A DNA stretch of 17,518 nucleotides from Methanosarcinales archaeon (GTDB lineage: Archaea; Halobacteriota; Syntropharchaeia; Alkanophagales; Methanospirareceae). The notes beneath the pieces were generated by a model. It ran no database searches, was not told the DNA's origin, and was given only the letters and a program-made list of their open reading frames with translations. Of this stretch, positions 7,462-16,206 are shown piece by piece (position 1 is the first letter of the stretch; every line of letters begins with the position of its first letter). The translations under genes and the position numbers were made by a program. The stretch covers positions 1 through 17,518 of the forward strand of contig JAODGF010000017.1 in the NCBI GenBank assembly GCA_025464645.1. The letters run 5' to 3'.

Positions 7462-10011
7462 ATGTCTGCGGTAAAAAGCGACAACCACAAACCGGTTTTT
7501 ATAGCAGCAGTGTTCATATTCATCCTCACTGCGCTTGTCCTTTTGTCCATCGGGACAGCTTGCGCCTCGAATATCTATGCAAGCCAGATAGGGTATGGAA
7601 TTGGGGACAGTAAAATTGCAGTTGTCGTTAGTCCAGATAAACAAACTTTTAGTATTGTGAATGTGAGTACAAACTTAACAGAATATTCAGGAACGCTTAA
7701 AAAATGGGGAAATAGTTGGATAGGTCCTGGTGAGATGGGAGTTTGCTATGTTGCTGATTTCAGCGATTTTAACATCCCCGGGAGATATAAACTGGTTATC
7801 GGTGGAAGCGAGTCATATCCATTCTCGATTAGCTATGATTCCATGATTTATGGTCTATATGATGATGCGATGTTGTTCTTTAAGGTGCAGCGGTGCGGTG
7901 TTGAAGTCCCGGGATGGCACGGAGTCTGTCATGCAGATGATGCCACGCTGAACGGAGCTCAAGTAGATGTTAGTGGCGGCTGGCATGATGCCGGTGATTA
8001 CAACAAGTATATGGGGAATACCCCTTATGCTGCATATATTCTGCTCCGAGCTTATGAAAGTGACCCTGATTTGTGGCATGATTGGGATGATAACGGGCTT
8101 CCGGATATTCTCGATGAAGTTAAAGTCGCTCTTGACTGGATGCTGAAGATGCAAACCCCTGATGGTAGTGTGTATGAGCGCGTGTACAGTGGTTATGGCT
8201 ACTGGGGTTCTCCAGAAGATGAGACTGATAACATTCCTGGCACCGGCGATGAGCGACAACTGGATACCGATGAGGATTGTTATATTACCGCAAAGCATGC
8301 TTTTGCAATGGCTCTTGCAAGCCAGATATACCATGATTTTGATCCCGCGTATGCCCAAAGATGTAAGAATAGCGCGATTAAGGCATATGATTGGGCTGTG
8401 AACAATCCATCGAAAAACCCTGTGAACTCCTATGGTGGTGGGATGTATCCGGGACACGAGTGTGCAATAGCCCTCGCTGCTCTTGAACTTTACGATGTCA
8501 CTGGTGAAGACCAGTACATGGAAGACGCAGAGGAGACCCTGAAGGATGGTCTTAATCACTCAGGCACATCTGCTGGAACTGAGTCACCATCAACCTGGGA
8601 CAAACAATGGAGCCTTGCTGAGTTCCGATACCTTCAGTGGGGAACTAATGAAGGGCTGAAGCAGCAAATCTATGCTGACCTTGAGAAACTGATTGGCGCT
8701 AATATGCAAAGTGCAGAAACTAATCCTTACGGTATCAGCACTTACACACTTAACTGGGGGGTTGGAATAGACGGCTACCTCTGTGGCATGGCAATAGATG
8801 CCCTTCTTCTGTATAAAGAAACACTCGACCCTGCTTATCTCCAGTTCGCAAAGGACCAGATTCAGTGGATTTATGGCTTAAACCCGTTCAATCTTTGCTT
8901 TATAACAGGAGAAGGGAGTAAATACCCTTTGAATGTGCATCACCGGCTGGACCGCGTCATTCCTGGAGCGATGGTGCTTGGTGCATTTGGCAATCCTCCT
9001 CAATACACAGACGATAAAAGTAACTGGCAGTATAACGAGTACGCAATAGACATCCAGGCTCAGTTCGTCTTTGCTACCACTCTTTTAAGTGGGCTTGAGT
9101 TTTCTGCGGAGTATGAACCTCCAACAGTGCGGATAATTAGCCCCGCGGAAGGAGAAGTTGTTTCTTCCTCCATCACAATTGATGCCCTGGCAACCGACAA
9201 TAAAGGTGTCCACAAGGTCATATACAGGATTGATACCGGAGATTGGAGAGAGCTAAAAAGAGCAGAAGATGGCCATAGCTATACTGCGATTTGGGATAGT
9301 ACCAAAGTAGAAAATGGGACGCATGTTATACACGTTAAGGCGTCGGATGCATCAGGAAATGAAGCTTCGTCCTCTATTTCAATAGTAGTAGCAAATAAAG
9401 TAAAGCCAGAAGAAGTTGAAGAAGTTTGCCATGTCGAGGTGCTTGCTCAAACCGATGATTCCGGACAGAGTAATATCCGCGTGAGAGTTTACAACGATGG
9501 TTCAGAGCCCTTGGAAGGGGTCTCCATTCGCTACTTCCTCGATCTTTCTGAACTCCCTCATGGTCCCAATGGGCTGGGATTCGAGGGTCCATGGTGTAAA
9601 GAGGGGGTATTAAAAGGTCCTGTTCAATATCATGATGGTATTTATTATCTTGAATTTAGCCTTAACGAGCCTGTTGAACCGAACACCTTTGTAGAAGATA
9701 CATGGATGATGTTTGACCGGGATAACTGGAATGATTGGGATTCCAGCAATGACTGGTCCGCACAGTGGAAACAAACAGGACAATGGTATCTTGATCAGCA
9801 CATACCTGTTTATCAAAATGGTAATCTCATCTGGGGCTATGAGCCTCCAGGTGCCACTGCCACACCCCTTGAAAACATCTCTACGCCCACACCAGCGGCA
9901 GGGGGAGAAAAGCCATTTATTCCCTCTTACGGTTTCTCAATGGTTTGTATTGCTGTTATTGTCCTCGCATTGATAATTAAGGGTAAAAGAAAGAGACATG
10001 GGAAATCGTAA
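7462..10011 (+). CDS. GH9 endoglucanase with Ig-like and CBM3-like modules, membrane-anchored
   Basis: This 849-residue exported enzyme is expected to cleave beta-1,4-glucan. Order: signal peptide (about 12-35), CelD_N-type Ig-like module (about 37-124), GH9 catalytic (alpha/alpha)6 barrel (about 127-545), an Ig-like module (about 553-643), a CBM3-like cellulose-binding module (about 655-794, with DRDNWNDWDSSNDWSAQW and VYQNGNLIWGYEP), a P/T-rich linker, and a C-terminal membrane helix (about 824-840) ending in KGKRKRHGKS. Catalytic landmarks of the family are present: SGGWHDAGDYNKY (Asp176, Asp179, base region), VHHRLDR (493-497), and NWQYNEYAID with Glu526 as the likely general acid. The anchor keeps it on the cell surface. 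It opens a five-gene operon whose third gene is a glucan synthase, which favours a synthesis-associated role like BcsZ or KORRIGAN over scavenging of plant cellulose, though that is inference. Confidence 0.93.
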   Translation: MSAVKSDNHKPVFIAAVFIFILTALVLLSIGTACASNIYASQIGYGIGDSKIAVVVSPDKQTFSIVNVSTNLTEYSGTLKKWGNSWIGPGEMGVCYVADFSDFNIPGRYKLVIGGSESYPFSISYDSMIYGLYDDAMLFFKVQRCGVEVPGWHGVCHADDATLNGAQVDVSGGWHDAGDYNKYMGNTPYAAYILLRAYESDPDLWHDWDDNGLPDILDEVKVALDWMLKMQTPDGSVYERVYSGYGYWGSPEDETDNIPGTGDERQLDTDEDCYITAKHAFAMALASQIYHDFDPAYAQRCKNSAIKAYDWAVNNPSKNPVNSYGGGMYPGHECAIALAALELYDVTGEDQYMEDAEETLKDGLNHSGTSAGTESPSTWDKQWSLAEFRYLQWGTNEGLKQQIYADLEKLIGANMQSAETNPYGISTYTLNWGVGIDGYLCGMAIDALLLYKETLDPAYLQFAKDQIQWIYGLNPFNLCFITGEGSKYPLNVHHRLDRVIPGAMVLGAFGNPPQYTDDKSNWQYNEYAIDIQAQFVFATTLLSGLEFSAEYEPPTVRIISPAEGEVVSSSITIDALATDNKGVHKVIYRIDTGDWRELKRAEDGHSYTAIWDSTKVENGTHVIHVKASDASGNEASSSISIVVANKVKPEEVEEVCHVEVLAQTDDSGQSNIRVRVYNDGSEPLEGVSIRYFLDLSELPHGPNGLGFEGPWCKEGVLKGPVQYHDGIYYLEFSLNEPVEPNTFVEDTWMMFDRDNWNDWDSSNDWSAQWKQTGQWYLDQHIPVYQNGNLIWGYEPPGATATPLENISTPTPAAGGEKPFIPSYGFSMVCIAVIVLALIIKGKRKRHGKS

Positions 10012-12841
10012 GGTCTTCAAAATGGTAGTATTCGAATTTGGGGGATGGTTGATATTATTATTCCTCTTAGCCCACGCAATTCCGATTTCCGATGCCGCGT
10101 CACAAAGCCCGTTGCGGTTCTCTGAATTAGAGGGCAGATTTGTGCTGACTGACATTCGGGATAGCCCGACATACGCAACAGGAATTGTTTATGACCCACT
10201 TGACTGTGGGCACACTGAATTATTTGACATTGACAATGACATGAAACTGATTTCTGATGCACATTTCAATCTGGTGAGGCTGAAAACCGGCAATAATCTC
10301 GAGGTAACAGAGAAGGTACTTGCTACTGCGGAGAAATACTATCCTGAGCTAATATTCATTGTCTCTTTCAAACCTTACCAATACTCCGCAGATGTTCCAA
10401 GCGGGATGGATTTCCAGGGCAAAGACGTGAGTATCGACTGGTCAAACCCTGCTTTGATATCTAACAGCACAATCTTCGCTTCAGACTTCGTTTCAAAGCT
10501 CGAACATCATTCTAACGTGTGGGCATGGGAAATTTTTGAAGACGTTTACCTTGGGGAGTATATAAAAGGCGGTAACTACTACAACGGCTACTGGAATACA
10601 GCCAGTGGAAGAGAAGCTTTCAGGCACTGGATGTATGAAAAATACAATGGAAACCTGAGTAGAATGAATTCAGAGCTGCAACTATGGTTTCAAAACTGGG
10701 CGGAATTGGAAAACGAGGCAGTTTATCCAAGCGGTGGAATCATTAGTTGCGGTGACCCATGGAGGAGGGAATTCATTGAGTTCTCTGCTGTTAACTTTGG
10801 GCTTTGGGTATCTTCTGTTTCAGCCGCAATCCGGGAAATTGATCCTGAGCACATGATCACGGGTTCTGTTGGGAACAATCTCTACATCTCTGGTGTGCCA
10901 ATAGACCGGCTAAGTGAATGGGGGCTGGATTTTCCAAGTTTGAAGGGTTATAATGCGGATGCGAACACCCTTTTCCTTTCCACAGCCGCTGCGGACATCA
11001 ATAGCAGACCAGTATTGATCTCCGAATGGGGAATACAAACCGCTTTTCTCGACCGGATTCAATATGCAGAGGATGAACAAAAGAAAACGGACCTCATATC
11101 CGCACAGGTGTTACTCTTCGCTTCCAACTCACGGGTGATGGGATATTGCTACTTCTCACTTTATGACTCGAAGAACTTAAATGCACCTGATTTCGGTATT
11201 GTGGATGTGTATGGAAACCCAAAGGAAAGCTACTATGCATTAAAGGAGAAGAACGCGCTCATTTTACAAATCGGGAAGCAGTTAGCAGAAAGAAGTTGGA
11301 AGGACAAAACCGCTATTATTCTTACCTCTGATGCGATATACCCGCCAAGACCGTGGGCACAGGAATTTGTTAACCTATATGACGAGCTGTATAGAATGGG
11401 TGTTCGACCTTGCATAATAGGAGAGCACGAGCTGGAGAAATCACCGGAATATCTTGCTTTTAAGTATGACAATATCTTTGCCATCTCACGTATTTATAGC
11501 TTTGGAGGATTCAAAGAAGAATATCTGTTACAACTGAAGGAATTTGTGGAAAGGGCAGGCGGAAACACACTCATTGTTCTCCCGATAACCGGGATGTATG
11601 GCAGAAATGCACAGCTACAACCGAGTTGTGAGTTAACGAGCAAGAAACTAAGTGGGTATTCAAGCGGTAGCTCGGGTCCCACAAATATCTGGAATGTTTG
11701 GGGAAACGATGGCAACACGTACGTATTCTCCATATCATGGGCGGATTGTGCGCTCGATGGTAAAAAATTCCCCGGGGTGTCAAAGTGGCATTGGTATGAC
11801 TACTCTGTGAAAGATGAGTCAGTAACAACCCTTATAAAGAACAATAAAGGATATGTTTCGCTCACCGTGCATGAGCTTGACTCCGGATCCCAGGTGATAA
11901 CACTATTTCCTGATATCTACGTGAATGAGATGCCGCCAAGTATTATAGACCCCGGAGGAAACAGGTCGGCACATGTATTTACACATCTAATTCTCGAATA
12001 TCTGGGAATACCCCATTCACCATACATGGAATCAGTTTCATTTGTATCTGGCGAATACAGATTATCTTCTTTTTATCCGCATTCACCGGGATACGATACT
12101 ACCATTTGGGGTGCTGAAGAGTCAATACCGGTATTTAGCGATGTGATAGGCAGCTTTAAGCGCAATTCTTCGTTTGTCGCAAGGATTTATGTAGCTGATG
12201 ACACTGACGCGATAATAACCGAAACAACGTCTCCTTCCACCTTCATGATTGACATCCCTTCAAGCTGGAGAAGAGATAGAACCTGGCTGCATGTATTAGA
12301 CGATAAAGGCAACCAGATTGGGTATAGGATAACAGAGGATAAGATCGAGTACGATATTGAAGAGCCAGGCACATATCGAATAATGTACTATCAACTTATA
12401 TCATGGAGTATCTGGATAACGAGAGGGGTACTTGCTTTTGTTAGTGCTCTTATAATCGTGTTAGTGGTTATAAAATTTAGCGGCAGACGCAAAAGGAAAA
12501 TTGCGACTGTGTTCGGGGAGATCTGCGAGAAATATCCTCTAAAAGCATACGCAGTAATATCCTCCGCAGGAATAATTACAAAATCCGATAACTGGTTGCC
12601 CGACCCCACAGAGCTGATGAAATTGTTCGATGCAAAGAGCGTAAATATTCAGGGTTTCCAGTATGATGTTGTATTCAAAGATGAAGCGCGAGGAATTGCA
12701 GTAGCGAAAAAGGAGAGTATAGGAACGCTGGTTGGGATTGAGCTTGAAGAAGAAATCCTTGTTACATGGTCACCCCCGGGAACGGAAGTAAAAGAAGCAG
12801 TAAATGCAGCGGTATCATTTGCAAACAGGATATTGAGGTAG
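9998..12841 (+). CDS. GH42-like exterior domain, single membrane helix, cytosolic roadblock-like domain
   Basis: This 947-residue protein has an N-terminal signal (about 10-34) and a clan GH-A barrel resembling GH42 (about 45-420). GH42 hallmarks include EAFRHWMYEKYNG followed by LSRMNSELQLWFQNW. The barrel strand carrying the acid/base reads WAWEIFED (175-182), and the likely nucleophile strand reads RPVLISEWG (Glu343). A glutamine-amidotransferase-like module like the GH42 middle domain follows (about 436-535, YDELYRMGVRPCIIG, AGGNTLIVLP), then beta-rich regions to about 798. One membrane helix (about 806-826) with an RRKRK stop-transfer precedes a 110-residue cytosolic domain (838-947) whose AYAVISSAGIITKSDNW start and helical end resemble roadblock/LC7. 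It overlaps the GH9 gene by 14 nt and lies 18 nt before the synthase. The topology, with a large exterior and one C-terminal helix beside a GT2, recalls BcsB, but there is no sequence similarity I can see. Substrate and activity are uncertain. Confidence 0.75.
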   Translation: MGNRKVFKMVVFEFGGWLILLFLLAHAIPISDAASQSPLRFSELEGRFVLTDIRDSPTYATGIVYDPLDCGHTELFDIDNDMKLISDAHFNLVRLKTGNNLEVTEKVLATAEKYYPELIFIVSFKPYQYSADVPSGMDFQGKDVSIDWSNPALISNSTIFASDFVSKLEHHSNVWAWEIFEDVYLGEYIKGGNYYNGYWNTASGREAFRHWMYEKYNGNLSRMNSELQLWFQNWAELENEAVYPSGGIISCGDPWRREFIEFSAVNFGLWVSSVSAAIREIDPEHMITGSVGNNLYISGVPIDRLSEWGLDFPSLKGYNADANTLFLSTAAADINSRPVLISEWGIQTAFLDRIQYAEDEQKKTDLISAQVLLFASNSRVMGYCYFSLYDSKNLNAPDFGIVDVYGNPKESYYALKEKNALILQIGKQLAERSWKDKTAIILTSDAIYPPRPWAQEFVNLYDELYRMGVRPCIIGEHELEKSPEYLAFKYDNIFAISRIYSFGGFKEEYLLQLKEFVERAGGNTLIVLPITGMYGRNAQLQPSCELTSKKLSGYSSGSSGPTNIWNVWGNDGNTYVFSISWADCALDGKKFPGVSKWHWYDYSVKDESVTTLIKNNKGYVSLTVHELDSGSQVITLFPDIYVNEMPPSIIDPGGNRSAHVFTHLILEYLGIPHSPYMESVSFVSGEYRLSSFYPHSPGYDTTIWGAEESIPVFSDVIGSFKRNSSFVARIYVADDTDAIITETTSPSTFMIDIPSSWRRDRTWLHVLDDKGNQIGYRITEDKIEYDIEEPGTYRIMYYQLISWSIWITRGVLAFVSALIIVLVVIKFSGRRKRKIATVFGEICEKYPLKAYAVISSAGIITKSDNWLPDPTELMKLFDAKSVNIQGFQYDVVFKDEARGIAVAKKESIGTLVGIELEEEILVTWSPPGTEVKEAVNAAVSFANRILR

Positions 12842-12859
12842 ATAGGAGGAAAAAAAGAG

Positions 12860-15196
12860 ATGAGAAGAAGGACAGAGAAAGAGGAATATCCAAGGGGTCT
12901 TGTGGTTACTATTGCATCTTTATCGCTAATCGCTTCTTTCGTTTTAGCTGTTTACCTCGTCTATCGAATGATTGAGATTATCCGGTATCCTTATTCAACA
13001 ACAGTTCCTCACGTGGTGGAAATTGGAGCAAATATTATTCTTTTTGGCGCATTGTACTTCATTGTTTTTTTAGGGGTGTATCTGAACCTCGCAGTCATAT
13101 CAAAGACCAAAGGATACAGAAGAACAGCTAAGCTCAAGTTATCTGAGCTGATGGACGAGTCCAAGTATCCAACGGTGACGGTTGCGATCTTCACTTTTAA
13201 CGAGCCTACGGAAATGGTTAAGGAATCGATAAGAAACAACTACTTCGAGATGAAGTATCCGAGGGACAAGTTACAATTAGCTGTTTGCGATGACAGCACG
13301 GATGAAGAACATTGGAAACCGCTTGCAGCGTATGTTGAACAGCTCTCGAAAGAAGGGCATAAGGTCTTTCTCGTCCATCGGATGATAAGAAAGGGCAGGA
13401 AGGCTGGTGCCTTTAATGAACTGATCAACAATTATGCGCAGACAGACTATGTCGCACTATGTGATGCCGATTACCAGCTTAATGAGGACTTCTTAGAAAA
13501 GACGATACCCTTTTTCTACACAGAGGAAGATGTATTTGCAGTTCAAACGCCACAATACTTCAGAAACAGCGAAAACACCTGGATTTCAAGGCTATCAAAG
13601 AACATCCAGCAATACTTCTACAGCTTCCTCGGCACTTTCAAGGACCGAGACGACTCTTACTTCTTCTGTGGAACGTGTGGAGTGTTAGACCTCAAAAAAG
13701 CAAAGGCAGTACAAATGGAGGAGCAGGCGATTACCGAAGACATCGAAATCTCTACCGAGGCAGTTACAAAATACGGCTGGAAGACCATATACGTGGACGA
13801 AGTGCTGTCAAACGGCGTAGGTCCTGAGATAATGGGACAGATAGTAGGGCAATACATGAGGTATTCGCGAGGAAACCTGTGGTCGCTCCGCCAGCATCTT
13901 GGTGACATTATACTTAGCGATAAGATAAACTTAAAACAGAAGATACATCATTTCCATAACAACGCTGCACTGGCAATGGGTGTGGCAATGCTGATATTGT
14001 TCCTCGAGCCGGTAGCATACCTCACGCTTGGCTTGCCCGGACCAAATGCCCCACTCCTCCTCACTCTTTTCCTCTTCCTCACCGGAAACTATATATTCTA
14101 TCTAACCTACGGTAAGAGTTTTCGCGAATTCCTCTATCATCTGTTCTTTATGAATGTGATCTCAATAAAGATAACAGCCCAATTTATTAGAGGATTCGTG
14201 TTTAACAGCCCTGGCGAGTTCATTCGCACACCAAAGATAGGTGTAGGAGAGAAGTCCATAAGGAAGAGGTTAAAATATGTCTTCTCGCTATTCTGGTTTG
14301 AGATAATCCTCTTAGCTCTTATATGGGCGTTTATAGCCATAAAAGCGAATCTAATTGGAAGCTTATATACCCTGTTTCTGGACATCCAAAGCCAGGGGAT
14401 AGCCAGCTATCTGATGAATTTTGACGTTTTAGCAGCAATCAGCTCTTTTACAGGAGGGATTAAAGATTGGATTAGTTTAAACCCGGAGTTAATTGGACCA
14501 ATCGTTATTTTTGGATACTTCACTTTCTGGTACATTGGCGGCTTCTACTTAGCATTCATCGGTGGGAACAAACCAAAACCCGCCTCCAGGATAACGGATT
14601 TTGCGGTGCCCATGCATGAGGAATATTTTGGAACTCTTGATTTGGTTAGAGGAGGTGATAAAGAGGAAAGGAAAATTAAGCCCGTGTTCATCGGTGAGGA
14701 GCTGGGGATAAAGGAAAAGAGAGAAGAAGAAACAAAGCCCGTCCCCCAGACACCCATGAAAAAACTTAGCGGGGTTAAAATAATAGCGAGGAGAAAGAAT
14801 AAAGAATGGACTTTCTTCTGCCCGGAAGCGCAGGTAATTGCAAAGATACCTGATGTCGCCAGGAAATTAGAGGATTCTATCACAACTAACAAGGACCTGC
14901 ATTTAGTTGGAGAGCTTATGACAGAAGAACCGGATGAGCTTCTGGGGGTTAAGGGGATACAGAATCACTTTAAGGTGTTGAGAAAAGAGTATGGGTTTAA
15001 GGTTTATGATCTGTTATACTGTGGAGAGGACGTGAAATACCAGCCAAGAGAGAACAGAATGGATCTCCTCTCTACAATTCTTCCAGCCGCATATGAGCCA
15101 CAGACAAAAAATGTGGGTATCGCGATGGTGGAACAAATCATAAAAAAGCGAAATATAGGAACCATGCTCGCTAAAGCGTGGGAAAGGAGAGAGTAA
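12860..15196 (+). CDS. Processive family 2 glycosyltransferase, cellulose-synthase type, with unusual C-terminal domain
   Basis: This 778-residue membrane enzyme polymerises and probably extrudes a beta-glycan from a nucleotide sugar. Two N-terminal helices (about 14-36, 55-80) precede a cytosolic GT-A domain (about 100-360). It carries the processive GT2 set: CDDSTD (Asp144/145), CDADY (Asp202, Asp204), FFCGTCGV (268-274), ITEDIE with catalytic-base Asp294, and QYMRYSRG (331-338), a QxxRY variant of QxxRW. Four or so helices follow (about 368-390, 395-416, 475-497, 545-568), with a BcsA-like gating-loop position at FIRTPKIG. There is no PilZ domain. Instead, after a charged linker (about 598-635), a 140-residue region (638-778) resembles the core of an ATP-dependent ligase adenylation domain without its lysine. 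The start at 12860 follows AGGAGG. The product could be cellulose, another beta-glucan or a mannan; the GH9 neighbour favours glucan. Confidence 0.9.
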   Translation: MRRRTEKEEYPRGLVVTIASLSLIASFVLAVYLVYRMIEIIRYPYSTTVPHVVEIGANIILFGALYFIVFLGVYLNLAVISKTKGYRRTAKLKLSELMDESKYPTVTVAIFTFNEPTEMVKESIRNNYFEMKYPRDKLQLAVCDDSTDEEHWKPLAAYVEQLSKEGHKVFLVHRMIRKGRKAGAFNELINNYAQTDYVALCDADYQLNEDFLEKTIPFFYTEEDVFAVQTPQYFRNSENTWISRLSKNIQQYFYSFLGTFKDRDDSYFFCGTCGVLDLKKAKAVQMEEQAITEDIEISTEAVTKYGWKTIYVDEVLSNGVGPEIMGQIVGQYMRYSRGNLWSLRQHLGDIILSDKINLKQKIHHFHNNAALAMGVAMLILFLEPVAYLTLGLPGPNAPLLLTLFLFLTGNYIFYLTYGKSFREFLYHLFFMNVISIKITAQFIRGFVFNSPGEFIRTPKIGVGEKSIRKRLKYVFSLFWFEIILLALIWAFIAIKANLIGSLYTLFLDIQSQGIASYLMNFDVLAAISSFTGGIKDWISLNPELIGPIVIFGYFTFWYIGGFYLAFIGGNKPKPASRITDFAVPMHEEYFGTLDLVRGGDKEERKIKPVFIGEELGIKEKREEETKPVPQTPMKKLSGVKIIARRKNKEWTFFCPEAQVIAKIPDVARKLEDSITTNKDLHLVGELMTEEPDELLGVKGIQNHFKVLRKEYGFKVYDLLYCGEDVKYQPRENRMDLLSTILPAAYEPQTKNVGIAMVEQIIKKRNIGTMLAKAWERRE

Positions 15197-15200
15197 GAGA

Positions 15201-16205
15201 ATGAAGGTTGCAATCGTGGGAAATGGGAACATATGTAAATTAGCACATATCTATGCATGGCAATCCATGAAAGAAATAGATATTCGGGCAACATGCGATA
15301 TTACAGCAGAGAGGGCGGAGAGGGCATACAAAGAATCCAATGCTGTAAAGTATTATACACGAATGGAAGATTTACTGAGCGATGACAGCATTGACATAAT
15401 AGACCTCTGTGTCCCGACCCATGAGCACGCAAACTTAAGTATCGCAGCACTAAAAGCAGGAAAGCATGTTATATGCGAGAAGCCAATGGCAAGGAGCTTA
15501 AAGGATGCGGAAAGTATGCTAAAAGCTGCTGATAAGAGCAGTAAGGGACTATATATAGCACATACAAGGAGATTTGATCGCAGGTGGAGAAAGATAAAGG
15601 ATAATATTGGGAGGATTGGTAGTCCAATGTACATAAGGAGGTGCGAGAGAAGCTGGCTTCCTTTTCCCGCAGATTCGTGGTACTGGGACAGCGAGAAAAG
15701 CGGTGGTGTCTTATTGGATTTAGGCGTGCACTGTGTAGATTTGGTGAAATGGCTGTTTGAATTTGAAAGTAAGGTAAACGAGGTGTTTGCAAAAGGAAAG
15801 AGGATTAGAAGAGAAGCAAAGGCGAATAACACCTGTGATCTGGCAACCATTTTATTAAAGATAGAGGGAGAAAAGACGGCATTTGTTGACGTAAGCTGGG
15901 CATTTCCGGGTGCTTATGCTCCGTTCTACTCATCCTTAGACATTGTCGGGACCGCTGGAAGGATTGAATATAGTGATAAGAATACAAATCCAATAGTCTT
16001 TGTCAGGGATAAAATTGAAATTCCGAGATATTCTCCGCTTTTATCCACCGACCTGAACGCATTTAGAGAGGAGATGGGGGAGTTTGTGCGGTGCATAGAA
16101 AAAGGAGAAGAGCCGATTATAACCAAAGAAGATGCATACGAAATATTAAGAGTCGTACTTGCGGCTGAAGAATCGATGGAATGGGGAAAGGCAGTCAAAT
16201 TATGA
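15201..16205 (+). CDS. Gfo/Idh/MocA family oxidoreductase 1
   Basis: This is a 334-residue NAD(P)-dependent sugar or sugar-nucleotide dehydrogenase candidate. The N-terminal Rossmann fold starts with VAIVGNGNICKLAH, in which the third glycine of GxGxxG is Cys. The central motif HVICEKPMA holds the family's catalytic lysine (Lys94), and GGVLLDLGVHCVDLVKWL carries the conserved His177/Asp180 pair of the C-terminal domain. Length is normal for the family. Only 4 nt separate it from the synthase stop, with GGAGAGAGTAAGAG as the ribosome binding region, so it is co-expressed with the polymer genes. The substrate cannot be read from sequence; a role in oxidising or epimerising a sugar for the polymer or a linked glycan is inference. 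Confidence 0.88.
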   Translation: MKVAIVGNGNICKLAHIYAWQSMKEIDIRATCDITAERAERAYKESNAVKYYTRMEDLLSDDSIDIIDLCVPTHEHANLSIAALKAGKHVICEKPMARSLKDAESMLKAADKSSKGLYIAHTRRFDRRWRKIKDNIGRIGSPMYIRRCERSWLPFPADSWYWDSEKSGGVLLDLGVHCVDLVKWLFEFESKVNEVFAKGKRIRREAKANNTCDLATILLKIEGEKTAFVDVSWAFPGAYAPFYSSLDIVGTAGRIEYSDKNTNPIVFVRDKIEIPRYSPLLSTDLNAFREEMGEFVRCIEKGEEPIITKEDAYEILRVVLAAEESMEWGKAVKL

Positions 16206-16206
16206 G

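Noticed and set aside
7399..7644. An 81-codon minus-strand frame across the divergent promoter
   Set aside because: It covers the promoter and the GH9 signal-peptide region antisense, has no ribosome binding site and no recognisable product.
7855..8559. A 234-codon open frame on the minus strand inside the GH9 gene
   Set aside because: It lies fully antisense to the catalytic domain, whose family motifs are unmistakable; its translation shows no domain and arises from codon bias.
13700..15196. A PilZ c-di-GMP domain in the glycosyltransferase, as in BcsA
   Set aside because: No RxxxR or D/NxSxxG signature is present after the membrane helices; the C-terminal region looks like something else.
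15353..15850. A 165-codon minus-strand open frame inside the first oxidoreductase gene
   Set aside because: It is antisense to conserved Gfo/Idh motifs, with a low-complexity Ser/Leu-rich translation and no start signals.
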